DNA from: an uncultured Psychrobacter sp.
Lineage (GTDB): Bacteria; Pseudomonadota; Gammaproteobacteria; Pseudomonadales; Moraxellaceae
Length of the DNA: 64,000 nt
Direction of reading: 5' to 3'
Assembly: GCA_947495055.1 (NCBI GenBank)
Contig: CANLXO010000004.1
Span: forward strand, 1-64,000
Positions 34,367-44,431 of the stretch are shown here, piece after piece. The position numbers were made by a program, and so were the translations under genes. The notes beneath the pieces are model-generated. The model was given only the letters and a program-made list of their open reading frames with translations, had not been told where the DNA came from and did not search any database. Every line of letters begins with the position of its first letter. Within the stretch, counting starts at the first letter, position 1.

Positions 34367-35836
34367 TTAAGATGAGCAGCTAATAGGCAGTTGCGGCGCA
34401 TCAGGAGCAGGCGGACGCGTATCAAGCTCAGTGGCAATATCTTGCACCTCAAATGGGTTGGCAAGCAAATGGTACAAACGCGCAACCTCATCAAATTGCC
34501 CTTGCTCAGCGGCCGTAATTGCCCGCTGCGCCATATCATTACGCAGAACATAAACAGGGTTATTACCCTTTAGCTCTAAAATAACTTGCTCAACTGCACG
34601 CTCAGAGTGCGTTAAATACTCTAAATAACGCGCTGACCACTCTTGCCACACCTCTACAGCTTGAACCGATAACTCAGCCTGCATGGTACTCAGTAATTGC
34701 GCCTCAAAAGGATGATCATCTGGCGCAACCAACGCCAACAAAGCCCGAAAGCTATTGGTATAGTCAAGGGTGTTATCTTCGATAAAGGTCATAAATTCAA
34801 AAGCGAGACTTAAACTCTCAGAGCTATGCGCTATACCTAGCTTGCGGCACAGGCCTTGCTGGTAATGCTGCATAAAGACGGTTTCATAAGGCGCTAGGCA
34901 CTCAGCTAGCATCTCACGTGTAACATTCAGGCGCATAAAGTGCGGCAACCAAACATTGAGGTTCCAGTAGCCAATAGCAGGCTGATTTTGATAAGCATAG
35001 CGCCCGGTATGATCAGAATGATTGTTGATCCAGCCAGGATTAAAGCGCTCCATAAAGCCAAATGGACCAAAATCGAGCGTACTACCAGTAATCGACAGAT
35101 TGTCAGTATTCATAACGCCATGAGCAAAACCGATCAATTGCCAGTCAGCGATCATGCGCGCAGTGCGCTCGACGACGGCGCCTAAGAACGCCACTATCGG
35201 CTGATCTTGCTCTCGGCACTCAGGGTAATAGGTGTCAATCATATAATCTGTAAACTCGCCTAGTAGCTCAGGGGCGTAGCTGGTAATCCACTCAACGTGA
35301 CCTAAACGAATATGGCTATCTGCCACTCGCATTAGGGCTGCGCCCGCCTCCATACGCTCACGGCGTACTAGCGTCTCGGACACCACAAACCCTAAAGCAT
35401 TAGAAGCAGCAACGCCAAGCGCACTAAAAGCATGACCGCACAGATACTCACGAATCGTGCTACGCAACACCGCGCGCCCATCCCCCATACGCGAGTAGGG
35501 CGTAAGTCCAATACCCTTTAAGTGCAAATCTTGTAATTGATCGTTATTATCAATGACTTGCGCCATGAGAAGCCCGCGCCCATCACCCAATTGTCCTGCC
35601 CACTGCCCAAACTGATGACCAGCATAGGCCATAGCTAGGGGCTCAAAACCCTCTGGCACGTAGACACCGCCGATAATCTCAACCCAGCGCGCCATCAAGT
35701 CCTCATCATCACTAAAACCTAACTGATCGGCGACTTGATGATTAAAATGTCCTGCAGTTGGGTTTTTAAGCGCTGTTGGCGGCTGGCGATGATAAAGGCG
35801 CGGATCTAAAGTAGCATAAGTGTTTTGATAACGCAT
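34367..35836 (-). CDS. selO: SelO/YdiU protein adenylyltransferase
   Basis: A 489-residue pseudokinase-fold protein of the SelO family, which transfers AMP from ATP to Ser/Thr/Tyr residues of target proteins in redox stress. Family motifs seen: YAGHQFGQWAGQLGDGRG (about residues 67-84), HGVMNTDN with the catalytic-loop residues (about 240) and LDFGPFGFMERF, equivalent to DFG (about 253). It ends in SCSS, where the cysteine occupies the place of the selenocysteine of animal SelO. Length matches E. coli YdiU (about 478). Confidence 0.92.
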   Translation of the reverse strand: MRYQNTYATLDPRLYHRQPPTALKNPTAGHFNHQVADQLGFSDDEDLMARWVEIIGGVYVPEGFEPLAMAYAGHQFGQWAGQLGDGRGLLMAQVIDNNDQLQDLHLKGIGLTPYSRMGDGRAVLRSTIREYLCGHAFSALGVAASNALGFVVSETLVRRERMEAGAALMRVADSHIRLGHVEWITSYAPELLGEFTDYMIDTYYPECREQDQPIVAFLGAVVERTARMIADWQLIGFAHGVMNTDNLSITGSTLDFGPFGFMERFNPGWINNHSDHTGRYAYQNQPAIGYWNLNVWLPHFMRLNVTREMLAECLAPYETVFMQHYQQGLCRKLGIAHSSESLSLAFEFMTFIEDNTLDYTNSFRALLALVAPDDHPFEAQLLSTMQAELSVQAVEVWQEWSARYLEYLTHSERAVEQVILELKGNNPVYVLRNDMAQRAITAAEQGQFDEVARLYHLLANPFEVQDIATELDTRPPAPDAPQLPISCSS

Positions 35837-35948
35837 AGAGTCTATTCCTATTAAGACTTGCTAAGAGTAAGCAAGCTTGAGATATAACGCTACTATAGCA
35901 TAGCGCTATAAAGCAGCTAACGTAAAAAATGAGCGTCGCCACATTCAA

Positions 35949-35985
35949 ACAAAAAAAATCCCTTCATCTATGACAGATGAAGGGA
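35949..35985 (-). terminator. Terminator of the desaturase gene
   Basis: On the minus strand an 11-bp perfect stem (TCCCTTCATCT / AGATGAAGGGA) is followed by eight Ts, 66 bases after the desaturase stop. Confidence 0.88.
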
Positions 35986-36051
35986 AGGAGAAAACGATAA
36001 ATTATCAAGCAGTGATTGCGCTTTTTAAATAAGGACTTGCGCGGCTCTCAT

Positions 36052-37437
36052 TTAAGCCGCTTTGGCACTATGACCGATAGAACGAAAAGCGGTCTTTAGA
36101 TTGCTATTATGCTCAAGGATACGCTGTTCAACTTTGGCATATTCGTGCTTGAGCTTATCGTCCACTTCATGCAAGCGATCAGCAAATTCTGTCTTTTTCA
36201 TCTCAACCGCTTTAGCTTTGAGCGCCTGCCACTCTTCAACTGTTTTGGTAAAGGCGTCATACTCAAACTTGATGCGATCTTGGAATTTTTGCATGGCATG
36301 CGGAATATCGATACCGCCTGCATTGATCTCATCAATCTGCTGCTGGGCACGCTTAAACTGCATTTTGACTTCAGCATGTTTGATTGTCGTATCATCAACT
36401 CGGCGCAGATCCGTAGTCAGACCCACTTTTGATAGCGCAGTGATCATCCATTTGGTAGGATCGTACTGCCACCATTTAACGCCATTACGATAATCATACT
36501 GGAAGAAATGGTGGTAGTTATGATAACCCTCACCCCAAGTAAAGATCGCTAAGAAAAAGTTATCACGCGCGGTGTTGGTATCAGTATAAGGACGTGAGCC
36601 AAACATATGACATAGGGAATTGATAAAAAAAGTGAAGTGATGAGTCAGTACTAAGCGTAGCAAACCTGCTAGCACTAGCGTGCCCCAAACATCACCGATC
36701 AACCAACCTACTGCGGCTACCATAGCAACGTTAGTCGCTAGTACCCATAGACCATAGTACTTGTGCTGAATTTGCAATACTTTATCTTTGGTTAAGTCAG
36801 GTATGTTTTTATAATCAAAACGTCCACTTGGATAATTGCGCAGCATCCAGCCAATATGGCTAAAGAAAAACCCACGCTTGGCTGAATACGGGTCTTCCAT
36901 ACGATCATCGACATGACGATGGTGAGTGCGGTGACCCGATACCCAATCAAAAGCTGAGCCTTGTACCGCAAGAGTGGCGCCAAGGAGTAAAAACTTCTCA
37001 ACGACAGGATGCGCTTTGTAAGCACGATGCGCCAAAAGGCGATGATAGCCGCCCGTGATGCTCATACCCGTCCAGACCATAAAGGCACCAAATACGCCCC
37101 AAACGGGCGAGCTCACTTGATGAGTGAGTAAGTACCATGGCGTAATAACGGCTGCTGCAATCGGCGTCGCTATCAAGAATATCGCTGGCACTAAGTTAAT
37201 AGGCGATTTTTTGAATTCAAGCTCAAGGGGATCTACATTCTCGATGTCACTATTAAAAGCAATCTCTTGCCCGCCTTGTGCGTTGGCAGAATTATGCGCC
37301 GTATCCGCTCTGTTACTATCGAGCAGAGTCTTAAAGCGTGTTGCTTGCAATCCTGCGGTCTGAATGAGTGTATCGCCAGATTGAATGGCAAGACGTAAAC
37401 CTTTAAGAGGCAAGCCCAGTGCTTTTTTTAAAATCAT
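36052..37437 (-). CDS. Membrane fatty acyl-CoA desaturase (delta-9 type)
   Basis: A 461-residue membrane di-iron desaturase. All three histidine boxes are present: HRLLAHR (about residue 131), HRTHHRH (about 168) and HNYHH (about 311), between pairs of membrane segments (LVPAIFLIATPIAAAVI; WGVFGAFMVWTGMSI; VLAGLLRLVLTHHF). It introduces a double bond into saturated acyl chains, aerobically, and so helps keep membranes fluid in the cold. The N-terminal 75 residues (polar, Asn/Ala rich) and the last 110 residues (charged, coiled-coil-like) extend beyond the usual acyl-CoA desaturase core. Confidence 0.9.
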   Translation of the reverse strand: MILKKALGLPLKGLRLAIQSGDTLIQTAGLQATRFKTLLDSNRADTAHNSANAQGGQEIAFNSDIENVDPLELEFKKSPINLVPAIFLIATPIAAAVITPWYLLTHQVSSPVWGVFGAFMVWTGMSITGGYHRLLAHRAYKAHPVVEKFLLLGATLAVQGSAFDWVSGHRTHHRHVDDRMEDPYSAKRGFFFSHIGWMLRNYPSGRFDYKNIPDLTKDKVLQIQHKYYGLWVLATNVAMVAAVGWLIGDVWGTLVLAGLLRLVLTHHFTFFINSLCHMFGSRPYTDTNTARDNFFLAIFTWGEGYHNYHHFFQYDYRNGVKWWQYDPTKWMITALSKVGLTTDLRRVDDTTIKHAEVKMQFKRAQQQIDEINAGGIDIPHAMQKFQDRIKFEYDAFTKTVEEWQALKAKAVEMKKTEFADRLHEVDDKLKHEYAKVEQRILEHNSNLKTAFRSIGHSAKAA

Positions 37438-37679
37438 AAATTATTCCTGATAGGATTGATTTCGATGCCCTATATTACCCTATATCGACACTAAAGTGAA
37501 CAGGTATACACTATAAAAATATTGCTAAATAACAATAACTTGTATGAATTAAAAGCGATATTTATGTAAATATGAGCCAAGCTGTCGCTCTTGACATAAT
37601 CGTGTAAGTATTACCTCAAATATGTAGCTTTATAAAGCTACAATTAAGTTCGGTAATATAGGAGTGATTTCAAGAGGTG

Positions 37680-38540
37680 CTATAAAAAAAGCGTTGGTAC
37701 ATCAGTGACAATAACATCAACTTGCCACTCAACGAGCTGCTGCACACTATCAGCGTCATTGACCGTCCAAGCTGTCACAGGCAAGCTATGACGGTGACTG
37801 TGCTCAATAATGGCAGGCGTGATTAGCGGATAGTGAATACCCAATTGTGTACAGCCTAGCTGCATAGCAGTCGTTGGCGCAAGAGGCAAAAAGCTTGACG
37901 TACGCGTGAGCAATCCTCGCGGTATTTGTGATAATGAGTTGTGCCGCTGCAAGTGGGCTAAAAGCTGGCGATCAAAACTGGTCAGTACAATCGGCAAGCT
38001 AGCAAGCGCCGTACCTACCAAATCACGCGCTAATGCGGCAACAAGCTTGCTATAGTTGGTGCGGTCATGGGTCTTTATCTCAAGCTCAATATGGCTAAAT
38101 TGAGTAAGAATAGGAGAAACAGTATTCAAGGTGCTAGCTTGAGTACTTGCAAATACTCCTATTGGCTTAGTTGACGGCTTTGAGAGTGAGCCATGTATAG
38201 ATGCTAATTTAGATACAGGCTTAGACGGCAGAGGCAAAGCTTGCGAGAGCATAGCCAGTGTCAAGATTTGATGCCCCGATTGCAACTGGCGGGCAATCTC
38301 ATTTAAGCTGAGCTGATCAATACGAGATTGCACGCCGCAAAGACGCTCAAGTGTATCATCATGAAAGACCACCAGATGACCGTCGCCACTAAGCTGTACA
38401 TCAAATTCAACACCAGCTAGCCCGCGCGCTTGCAAACTGCGCGCGCGCTGGAAACCTGACAAGGTGTTTTCTAGTATCTCGCTACCTGCGCCGCGATGAC
38501 CAACGAGGCGAGTACGGTTGAGCTTTGGTATCTGTATCAT
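37680..38540 (-). CDS. Glycerophosphodiester phosphodiesterase
   Basis: A 286-residue cytosolic GDPD/UgpQ-type enzyme that cleaves deacylated phospholipids to glycerol 3-phosphate and an alcohol. I start at the ATG at 38540 rather than the TTG 9 bases earlier. Catalytic and metal residues are visible: GHRGAGSEILENT (His, Glu; about residues 15-27), EFDVQLSGDGHLVVFHDD (Glu, Asp, His; about 45-62). Between about residues 100 and 140 is a Ser/Lys/Thr-rich insert (SKPVSKLASIHGSLSKPSTK) not usual for the family. No signal peptide, so it acts inside the cell. Confidence 0.85.
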   Translation of the reverse strand: MIQIPKLNRTRLVGHRGAGSEILENTLSGFQRARSLQARGLAGVEFDVQLSGDGHLVVFHDDTLERLCGVQSRIDQLSLNEIARQLQSGHQILTLAMLSQALPLPSKPVSKLASIHGSLSKPSTKPIGVFASTQASTLNTVSPILTQFSHIELEIKTHDRTNYSKLVAALARDLVGTALASLPIVLTSFDRQLLAHLQRHNSLSQIPRGLLTRTSSFLPLAPTTAMQLGCTQLGIHYPLITPAIIEHSHRHSLPVTAWTVNDADSVQQLVEWQVDVIVTDVPTLFL

Positions 38541-38834
38541 AAGCCTCAAGCCCTTTATTATCGATTATATGACGATATACTTCGCCCATACTATCTTCAC
38601 CTATCTTATATAAGTCGATTTTAAAACGTTCAAAATATTCCTAAGGGTTTGTTATGTTTTTGCAACCAAAACCGACTTTCGCGCTGATATGGATGTTTTA
38701 GGTGCGTATTGATGATGTACAGTGATGACCATCTTAGGTAAACACCGTATAATGACGTATTTTTTACGGCTATTTATTTTAGTATCAATAGAGCAATGTC
38801 GATCGACAATCAACAAAGCAGGAGCAATGCAAAT

Positions 38835-39770
38835 ATGAGCGTAGCAAACAGCATAGAGTTTAAGTGGCAGCATGTGGCAGGTATTAGTCTAGTATGCGGA
38901 CTTGCGCTCGCAGGTTGTAGCCGCTCAGATGAGGAGACAGTAGAGATAGCCGAGGAACCTGTCGTTGTCGAAGAGACGACGCCTGTGATCAGTTGCGACA
39001 ACCCTATGGTACAAGATCGCCTAAAATCTGCGCTTAGAAACACGTTGAATCAGCAAGCTCAAACGCTCGCTGCAAGCTATGCTAACGAGGCTCAAATTAG
39101 TTTAAGTAGTGCAACTATTACCAGTAAAGTGAGCGGTATTTTGATCGATGTGCAAAATACAGCTGTGCTACAAGAGACTAATGACAATGGCATGACGACT
39201 TGTCAAGCGAGCGTCAGTATGACTCTGCCAAGCGAAGATCTGTATCTTGCCAGTCAGTTGCAGGCTGCTAATAACCAGCCAAGCTTGCAGACGCGCCTTG
39301 CGCAAAATGATATCCGTATCAACAATAACATGCTCGTTGATAATGCCTTTACTTATGTCGTTGGTACTCAAGGCGGACAAGTACAGACACGTATCGCAGG
39401 GCAGCCTGCTATGGTGGGCATAGTCGCTGATGTCATCGCTGGGTCTACTTTGACCACAGCTATGAGCGAGCTTCAAGCCCAGCGCGCCGCCCAAGAAGAA
39501 GCACGCCGTCGCCGCGCGCAAGCACAAGCAGCCGAAGAGGAGCGCGCCCGCCAAGCGGCTCGCCAAGCAAGACAACCAGCGATAGCAACGCCGCCTGCGC
39601 CAGCTGTAAAGCCAGCAACTGCGCCAACTATTAATACAGACAATAACCAAGTTGCGGTTGAACCAGGTACTAGTGCTACGTTACCCGCCACGCCTACTGC
39701 ACCAAAAGCAGTTCCTAAAGATGAAACTATTGATATGATAATCGTAGAAGACGAGAGCGCTACTTACTAA
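38835..39770 (+). CDS. Lipoprotein of unknown function
   Basis: A lipoprotein of about 311 residues. I choose the ATG at 38835 because AGGAG lies 10 bases before it and the signal peptide then has normal length; an in-frame ATG at 38796 is the alternative. The lipobox is LAGC. After an acidic stretch (SDEETVEIAEEP) comes a domain of about 150 residues (SCDNPMVQDRLKSALRNTL to AFTYVVGTQGGQ) that I do not recognise, then an Ala/Arg/Gln-rich coiled-coil segment (about 215-245) and a Pro/Ala/Thr-rich tail ending in acidic residues. Probably anchored in the envelope. Confidence 0.65.
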   Translation: MSVANSIEFKWQHVAGISLVCGLALAGCSRSDEETVEIAEEPVVVEETTPVISCDNPMVQDRLKSALRNTLNQQAQTLAASYANEAQISLSSATITSKVSGILIDVQNTAVLQETNDNGMTTCQASVSMTLPSEDLYLASQLQAANNQPSLQTRLAQNDIRINNNMLVDNAFTYVVGTQGGQVQTRIAGQPAMVGIVADVIAGSTLTTAMSELQAQRAAQEEARRRRAQAQAAEEERARQAARQARQPAIATPPAPAVKPATAPTINTDNNQVAVEPGTSATLPATPTAPKAVPKDETIDMIIVEDESATY

Positions 39771-39798
39771 CCTAACTTGCTCGTCTTAATAGACTTAA

Positions 39799-39840
39799 CA
39801 AAAAGCGCCTACGACATCGTAATGTTATAGGCGCTTTTTA
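39799..39840. terminator. Bidirectional terminator between convergent genes
   Basis: The stem AAAAGCGCCTA / TAGGCGCTTTT has A/T runs on both sides, so it can serve the lipoprotein gene (plus) and the cobalamin adenosyltransferase gene (minus). Confidence 0.85.
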
Positions 39841-39853
39841 ATATGATCCAGTT

Positions 39854-40474
39854 CTATTTTTGCAGGTCATCAAACGCTTGTAGTACCTGCGGATTCCATA
39901 GCACTTCTGAGACTTGGCTTGAGTCAGTACAAAAGCGGGCGGCGACAAACAGCCAGTCAGATAATCGATTGACCAGACTGACTGCACTATGACTCATTGC
40001 TTGGGGACGCAGCTCCCTTAGCATGACCGCTTGACGTTCCGCACGGCGGCAAACAGTGCGAGCGACATGCAATTGACTCACCAGCACTGAACCTGTCGGT
40101 AAAATAAAGTCTTTAAGCGGCGGCAACGTGCTATTCATCGTATCTATTTGCTGCTCTAACCATTCTACATGAGCGCCGCTAATACCTTGGTACTCAGGCA
40201 TTGCAAGCTCGCCGCCGATATTGAACAGTAAGTGCTGCACGATGACGAGTGCCTGCGCAAAATCCATGTCTTTTTGCTCATCTAGGCGCTCAGGCAGTTT
40301 GTCTTGCATTTGTGCCAATTGTGCACGTGCCAGTCCGATGTGAGAGTTGAGCTCATCTATATCGCCCATGACACCAAACAGAGCATCTGCCTTACTCATG
40401 CGGCTGCCATCAGCCATGCCGGTACTGCCATTGTCACCAGTACGGGTATAAATCTTGGTTAAGCGATTACTCAT
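39854..40474 (-). CDS. Cob(I)alamin adenosyltransferase, PduO type
   Basis: A 206-residue four-helix-bundle enzyme that makes adenosylcobalamin from cob(I)alamin and ATP. The N-terminal ATP-binding motif IYTRTGDNGSTGMADGSR (residues 8-25) and MGDIDELNSHIGLAR (about 36-50) are typical, as is the later VARTVCRRAERQAV (about 137) with the conserved Arg and Glu. Single gene; no B12-dependent enzyme is adjacent. Confidence 0.92.
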   Translation of the reverse strand: MSNRLTKIYTRTGDNGSTGMADGSRMSKADALFGVMGDIDELNSHIGLARAQLAQMQDKLPERLDEQKDMDFAQALVIVQHLLFNIGGELAMPEYQGISGAHVEWLEQQIDTMNSTLPPLKDFILPTGSVLVSQLHVARTVCRRAERQAVMLRELRPQAMSHSAVSLVNRLSDWLFVAARFCTDSSQVSEVLWNPQVLQAFDDLQK

Positions 40475-40644
40475 TGATACTTCCTTAAATGCGTTGATGC
40501 GTTGGGTAAATAGTCTTAGATTTGCCGCTATTGTAGTATTTTAGCGTCTTTTTAGCTAAGATAGAGTGTTATGTATTCACAAATAAAAAACGCTAAAATT
40601 TTATACTTTTGATCCATTATCAAATTTAAAAGGGCTCTTGTATT

Positions 40645-42105
40645 ATGACCACACCATTCAGTGATGTTAAGTCCACTCTTGTTATTTATGATTCACTTAG
40701 CGCATCTAAACAAGTCTTTACCCCTTTAGTTGAAGGACAGATCAGTCTATATGTGTGCGGCATGACAGTTTATGACTATTGTCACATTGGACATGCACGA
40801 GTGATGGTAGCGTTTGATATGGCAGTGCGCTGGATGACGCAATTGGGCTACAAGGTCAACTACGTGCGTAATATCACTGATATCGATGACAAGATCATTA
40901 CCCGCGCGCGCGAAAACGATGAAGATATAAGTGCCTTAACGCAGCGTTTCATAGAGGCTATGCATAAGGATGCGGCGTCACTTGGCTGCAAGATGCCTGA
41001 TAGCGAGCCGCGTGCGACCGATCATATTGATGAGATGCAGCAGATGATTGAGACGCTGATCACTAAGGATTATGCGTACGCGGTAGACCAAGGTGACGTG
41101 TACTATGCGGTAGATAACTTTGCAGGCTATGGTAAATTGTCCAAACGTAATTTGGAGGATATGCAAGCAGGCCTGCGGGTACAGGTTGATACTGACAAGC
41201 GCAATCCTTTTGACTTTGTACTGTGGAAGGCGGCAAAACCTGATGAGCCGCAATGGGCGTCTGCCTGGGGACAGGGGCGTCCTGGTTGGCATATTGAATG
41301 CTCAGCGATGTCGACCAAATGCCTAGGCAATACTTTTGATATTCATGGCGGTGGACATGATTTGCAATTCCCGCATCACGAAAACGAGATTGCTCAGTCA
41401 GAGGCGGCGACAGGCTGCGAGTACGCGCGCAACTGGATGCATGTTGGCTTTATCAATATCGATGGCGAAAAGATGTCAAAGTCGCTCGGTAACTTTTTTA
41501 CTATTCGAGAAGTCACTGCAAGATATCACCCTGAAACCGTACGCTTTTTTTTGTTATCAAGTCACTACCGCAGTCAAGTGAATTTCTCAGACGTTGCTTT
41601 AGATGAAGCACATAATAGCCTAAGCAGACTCTATCATACCCTCAAAATTACCGAGCAAAAGCAAGGAGCTGATTTAGTCGTCAAGGATCAAGACATTGAC
41701 AGGGCTTACGCTAATGACAGTGGTCATCGTTTTACCACTGCCATGAATGATGACTTCAATAGCTCAGCGGCTATCAGTGAGCTATTCGTGCTAGCACGTA
41801 GTATTAATAAGCTGATAAAAGCAGAGGATATCACAGGCGCATGGCAACAAGCACTTGAGCTCAAAGCACTCGCGCAAGTTTTAGGGTTATTGCAGCAGCC
41901 TGTTACTCAGTTTTTGCAAGCGGCTATCGGTGAGCAGACCGATGACGCGCTTAGCGATGCTGTGATTGAGGATCTAATAGATCAGCGCAATACTGCAAAA
42001 GCAGACAAACAATATGCTCGAGCAGATGAGATACGCGCTCAATTAAAAGAGGCGGGTATAGAGCTTGAGGATGCGCGCTCTGGTACGACTTGGCGCCGCG
42101 CCTAA
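40645..42105 (+). CDS. cysS: Cysteinyl-tRNA synthetase
   Basis: A 486-residue class I aminoacyl-tRNA synthetase. The zinc-binding cysteine in YVCGMTVYD, the HIGH motif (YCHIGHARV, about residue 48), [10 protein letters not shown] (about 214), the [11 protein letters not shown] zinc-ligand region and the KMSKS loop (about 275) are all intact. The length is normal for the family. AAAAGGGCTCTTGT precedes the ATG. Confidence 0.96.
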   Translation: MTTPFSDVKSTLVIYDSLSASKQVFTPLVEGQISLYVCGMTVYDYCHIGHARVMVAFDMAVRWMTQLGYKVNYVRNITDIDDKIITRARENDEDISALTQRFIEAMHKDAASLGCKMPDSEPRATDHIDEMQQMIETLITKDYAYAVDQGDVYYAVDNFAGYGKLSKRNLEDMQAGLRVQVDTDKRNPFDFVLWKAAKPDEPQWASAWGQGRPGWHIECSAMSTKCLGNTFDIHGGGHDLQFPHHENEIAQSEAATGCEYARNWMHVGFINIDGEKMSKSLGNFFTIREVTARYHPETVRFFLLSSHYRSQVNFSDVALDEAHNSLSRLYHTLKITEQKQGADLVVKDQDIDRAYANDSGHRFTTAMNDDFNSSAAISELFVLARSINKLIKAEDITGAWQQALELKALAQVLGLLQQPVTQFLQAAIGEQTDDALSDAVIEDLIDQRNTAKADKQYARADEIRAQLKEAGIELEDARSGTTWRRA

Positions 42106-42181
42106 AAGTATCGGCAATCGCTTTAGTGCTGATCTGTCTATAAAGACGGTATTTATTTCAAGTACGTAAACTAACAAATAA

Positions 42182-42211
42182 AGTCGGCACTATGCTGGCT
42201 TTTTTTTTTGT
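42182..42211 (+). terminator. Terminator of cysS
   Basis: The stem AGTCGGCA / TGCTGGCT (two G-T pairs) with a 3-base loop is followed by ten Ts. Confidence 0.8.
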
Positions 42212-42254
42212 ACTGCTTTAGCTTATCTACATACTAAATGGTTAGATAATCACT

Positions 42255-44246
42255 ATGCATAATCACAAAAACGTATTAAAAAATAAAGCAAATGTAAGTT
42301 GCCAATCCTCTGTAAGTACTCGATCTATTATCAAACTAATAAGTAGCGATCAGCACACAGCTAAGGGCTATTCGTTTGCTTTAAAACAACTGCTAGTCAT
42401 TTTTGTGATTATGATGCTTGCGCCCTTATCTTATGCTGCTAGTACAGACAAAGCCGCTGCGTCAAACGCTTCAACCTCGCAAGCTGAGGACACGCCAGAT
42501 GGCTTTGTAGAGTATGCCGCTCAGCAAATTGATACGCTACAAGAAGACGGTATCGATTTTCCTGATTCAGTCAATGAACTGGTTGAATCATCGGATCAAA
42601 AAGCCCTGCAGCAAGTCGGTCAGATGCAAGGTGATGTGGCACTTAGTGGCGAGTATAACGCCAATTACTACGTTTTAGATGAGCTCAATTCTGGACTACC
42701 TGCGCTATCGACGCCTGCAAATCTGGCGACCCCGTTATCCACCTTGGAGTTTTTTCAATCTGCGATAATGAAGCAGCAGTACGATCTAGCTGCGCATGCG
42801 CTTAATCTAAATCTGTTTGATGAAAACACGCAAGCGAGCAGGGGTGTTGAGTTATCAAGGCAACTGGACTTTTTGCTGAGTAAAAAACAGCTCTATGTCT
42901 TTGATGATCTACCAGATCGTCCAGATGGTTTGGTAGAGCCGCCACTGGGTAATAGCAGTAGTATCAACGGTATCCCGCGCCGCTCTATTTTGCTAGGTTA
43001 CATGGATTATCGTGAGCGCCAAGTACCTATCTTTATTCAGCGCGTACGCGTTAAGGATAACGCTCCTGTCTGGGTATTTTCAGCGCAAACGGTTGATAAT
43101 ATTACTAACCTTTATGATCAATACCAGCCAGCGGAGTTTGAGCGCTACCTGCCGCCTGTCATGACTCTTAGGATGCTGGGTATTGCCATATGGGAGTTTT
43201 TAGCTTTAGCGTTTTTCTTTATTCTAACTTTGAGCCTTGGTTGGTTGCTAAGTAAAATTACAGGAAAGCTCATTAACTGGTACGTTGATGATGACCAAGA
43301 AACCCCGCAGACAGGTGGCGAGAAAAGCCTAACCGATATGATTAGTAAGCTGACCGTACCGCTCACCTTTACGATCAGCTTCTCTTTAGTCTTTACCTTA
43401 GTATCAGGCAGCTTTCCTTACGTCGAGGCGATTGCTACTGCAACCAGACCTTTGGTGTGGGTGGGACTGGTGCTCAGCGCAGTATGGCTTGGTATTCGAG
43501 TGATTCATTTTTTTGCCAATCGATATAGAGACTTACAAATCGATGGTCTCGCTGACGATGAGTACAATACTTATCGCGTGCGCATGACCTATTTGTCTAT
43601 CTTTCGACGGGTCTTTATCTTTGTTATGATTTTGGGTAGTTTTTGGATTGGGCTAAGCGAGTTTACCAATATCGAAGGCTTAGGTAAGACGCTACTGACC
43701 TCAGCTGGCATTGCAGGTGTGGTACTTGGCGTTGCTGCGCAGCCAACTTTGGGTAATATTATAGCGGGCATGCAGGTCGCTATCACTCAGCCTGTCCGTA
43801 TCGGTGATACAGTTATGATGGAGGGTGATTGGACAAGTATTGAGGATTTGCGTTATACCTACGCGGTGCTAAAGACATGGGATGAGCGCCGCTTGATCGT
43901 ACCGATGCGCCACTTTGTCACCCAAATCGTAGAGAATTGGTCGCACACTGAGTTCCATCAAACTTGTGTGGTTTACTTATACGTGGATTATGGCGTGGAC
44001 GTTGAGGCTATACGCCAAAAATTTATCGAATTGGTCAAAGACCATGACCTTTGGGATCAAGAGACAGAGCCTGCCATGCTCGTAGTCTCTGTTGACGAAG
44101 ACACCATTAAGCTGCGTGGGGCGCTGGCCTCTGATAGTCCGCTAAATGCATGGACGCTGGAATGCGACGTTCGTGAGCAAATGCTTACTTATCTAAATGA
44201 AGAGCAAAAAGAGTATCTACCTGCTGAGCGTATTACTTTTAAATAG
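42255..44246 (+). CDS. MscS-family mechanosensitive channel with periplasmic domain
   Basis: A 663-residue membrane protein. A signal-like hydrophobic segment (about residues 46-60, LLVIFVIMMLAPLSYA) is followed by a soluble periplasmic domain (to about 300), then about four or five membrane segments and the MscS core (pore-type helix GIAGVVLGVAAQPTLGNI, about residues 490-510; beta domain GDTVMMEGDWTSIEDL). It is related to the larger MscS-type channels that release solutes on hypo-osmotic shock; channel activity is inferred. Monocistronic, between cysS and guaB. Confidence 0.85.
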   Translation: MHNHKNVLKNKANVSCQSSVSTRSIIKLISSDQHTAKGYSFALKQLLVIFVIMMLAPLSYAASTDKAAASNASTSQAEDTPDGFVEYAAQQIDTLQEDGIDFPDSVNELVESSDQKALQQVGQMQGDVALSGEYNANYYVLDELNSGLPALSTPANLATPLSTLEFFQSAIMKQQYDLAAHALNLNLFDENTQASRGVELSRQLDFLLSKKQLYVFDDLPDRPDGLVEPPLGNSSSINGIPRRSILLGYMDYRERQVPIFIQRVRVKDNAPVWVFSAQTVDNITNLYDQYQPAEFERYLPPVMTLRMLGIAIWEFLALAFFFILTLSLGWLLSKITGKLINWYVDDDQETPQTGGEKSLTDMISKLTVPLTFTISFSLVFTLVSGSFPYVEAIATATRPLVWVGLVLSAVWLGIRVIHFFANRYRDLQIDGLADDEYNTYRVRMTYLSIFRRVFIFVMILGSFWIGLSEFTNIEGLGKTLLTSAGIAGVVLGVAAQPTLGNIIAGMQVAITQPVRIGDTVMMEGDWTSIEDLRYTYAVLKTWDERRLIVPMRHFVTQIVENWSHTEFHQTCVVYLYVDYGVDVEAIRQKFIELVKDHDLWDQETEPAMLVVSVDEDTIKLRGALASDSPLNAWTLECDVREQMLTYLNEEQKEYLPAERITFK

Positions 44247-44303
44247 TATTACCGCAAGTTGAATAAGTGATAAGAAATTTATCATGTGGAACTAGGTATT
44301 ATT

Positions 44304-44312
44304 TGCTATAAT
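44304..44312 (+). promoter_or_regulatory. Putative extended -10 promoter of guaB
   Basis: TGCTATAAT is a consensus extended -10 element 120 bases before the guaB start, without a good -35 box. The 119-base leader has no aptamer-like structure that I recognise. Confidence 0.45.
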
Positions 44313-44431
44313 GTGGCGTTATTTTTAAGGGACAGCTGAGAGCGTAGTACCTGAATATGATGCCGCATTGGCGTGATTGACAGATTATCTCAAGCGCCCA
44401 CTCATCAAGATAACCACCACTAGGGGTATGT

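Noticed and set aside
44313-44431. Riboswitch in the guaB leader
   Set aside because: The leader has no recognisable purine or other aptamer core; only an extended -10 promoter is supported.
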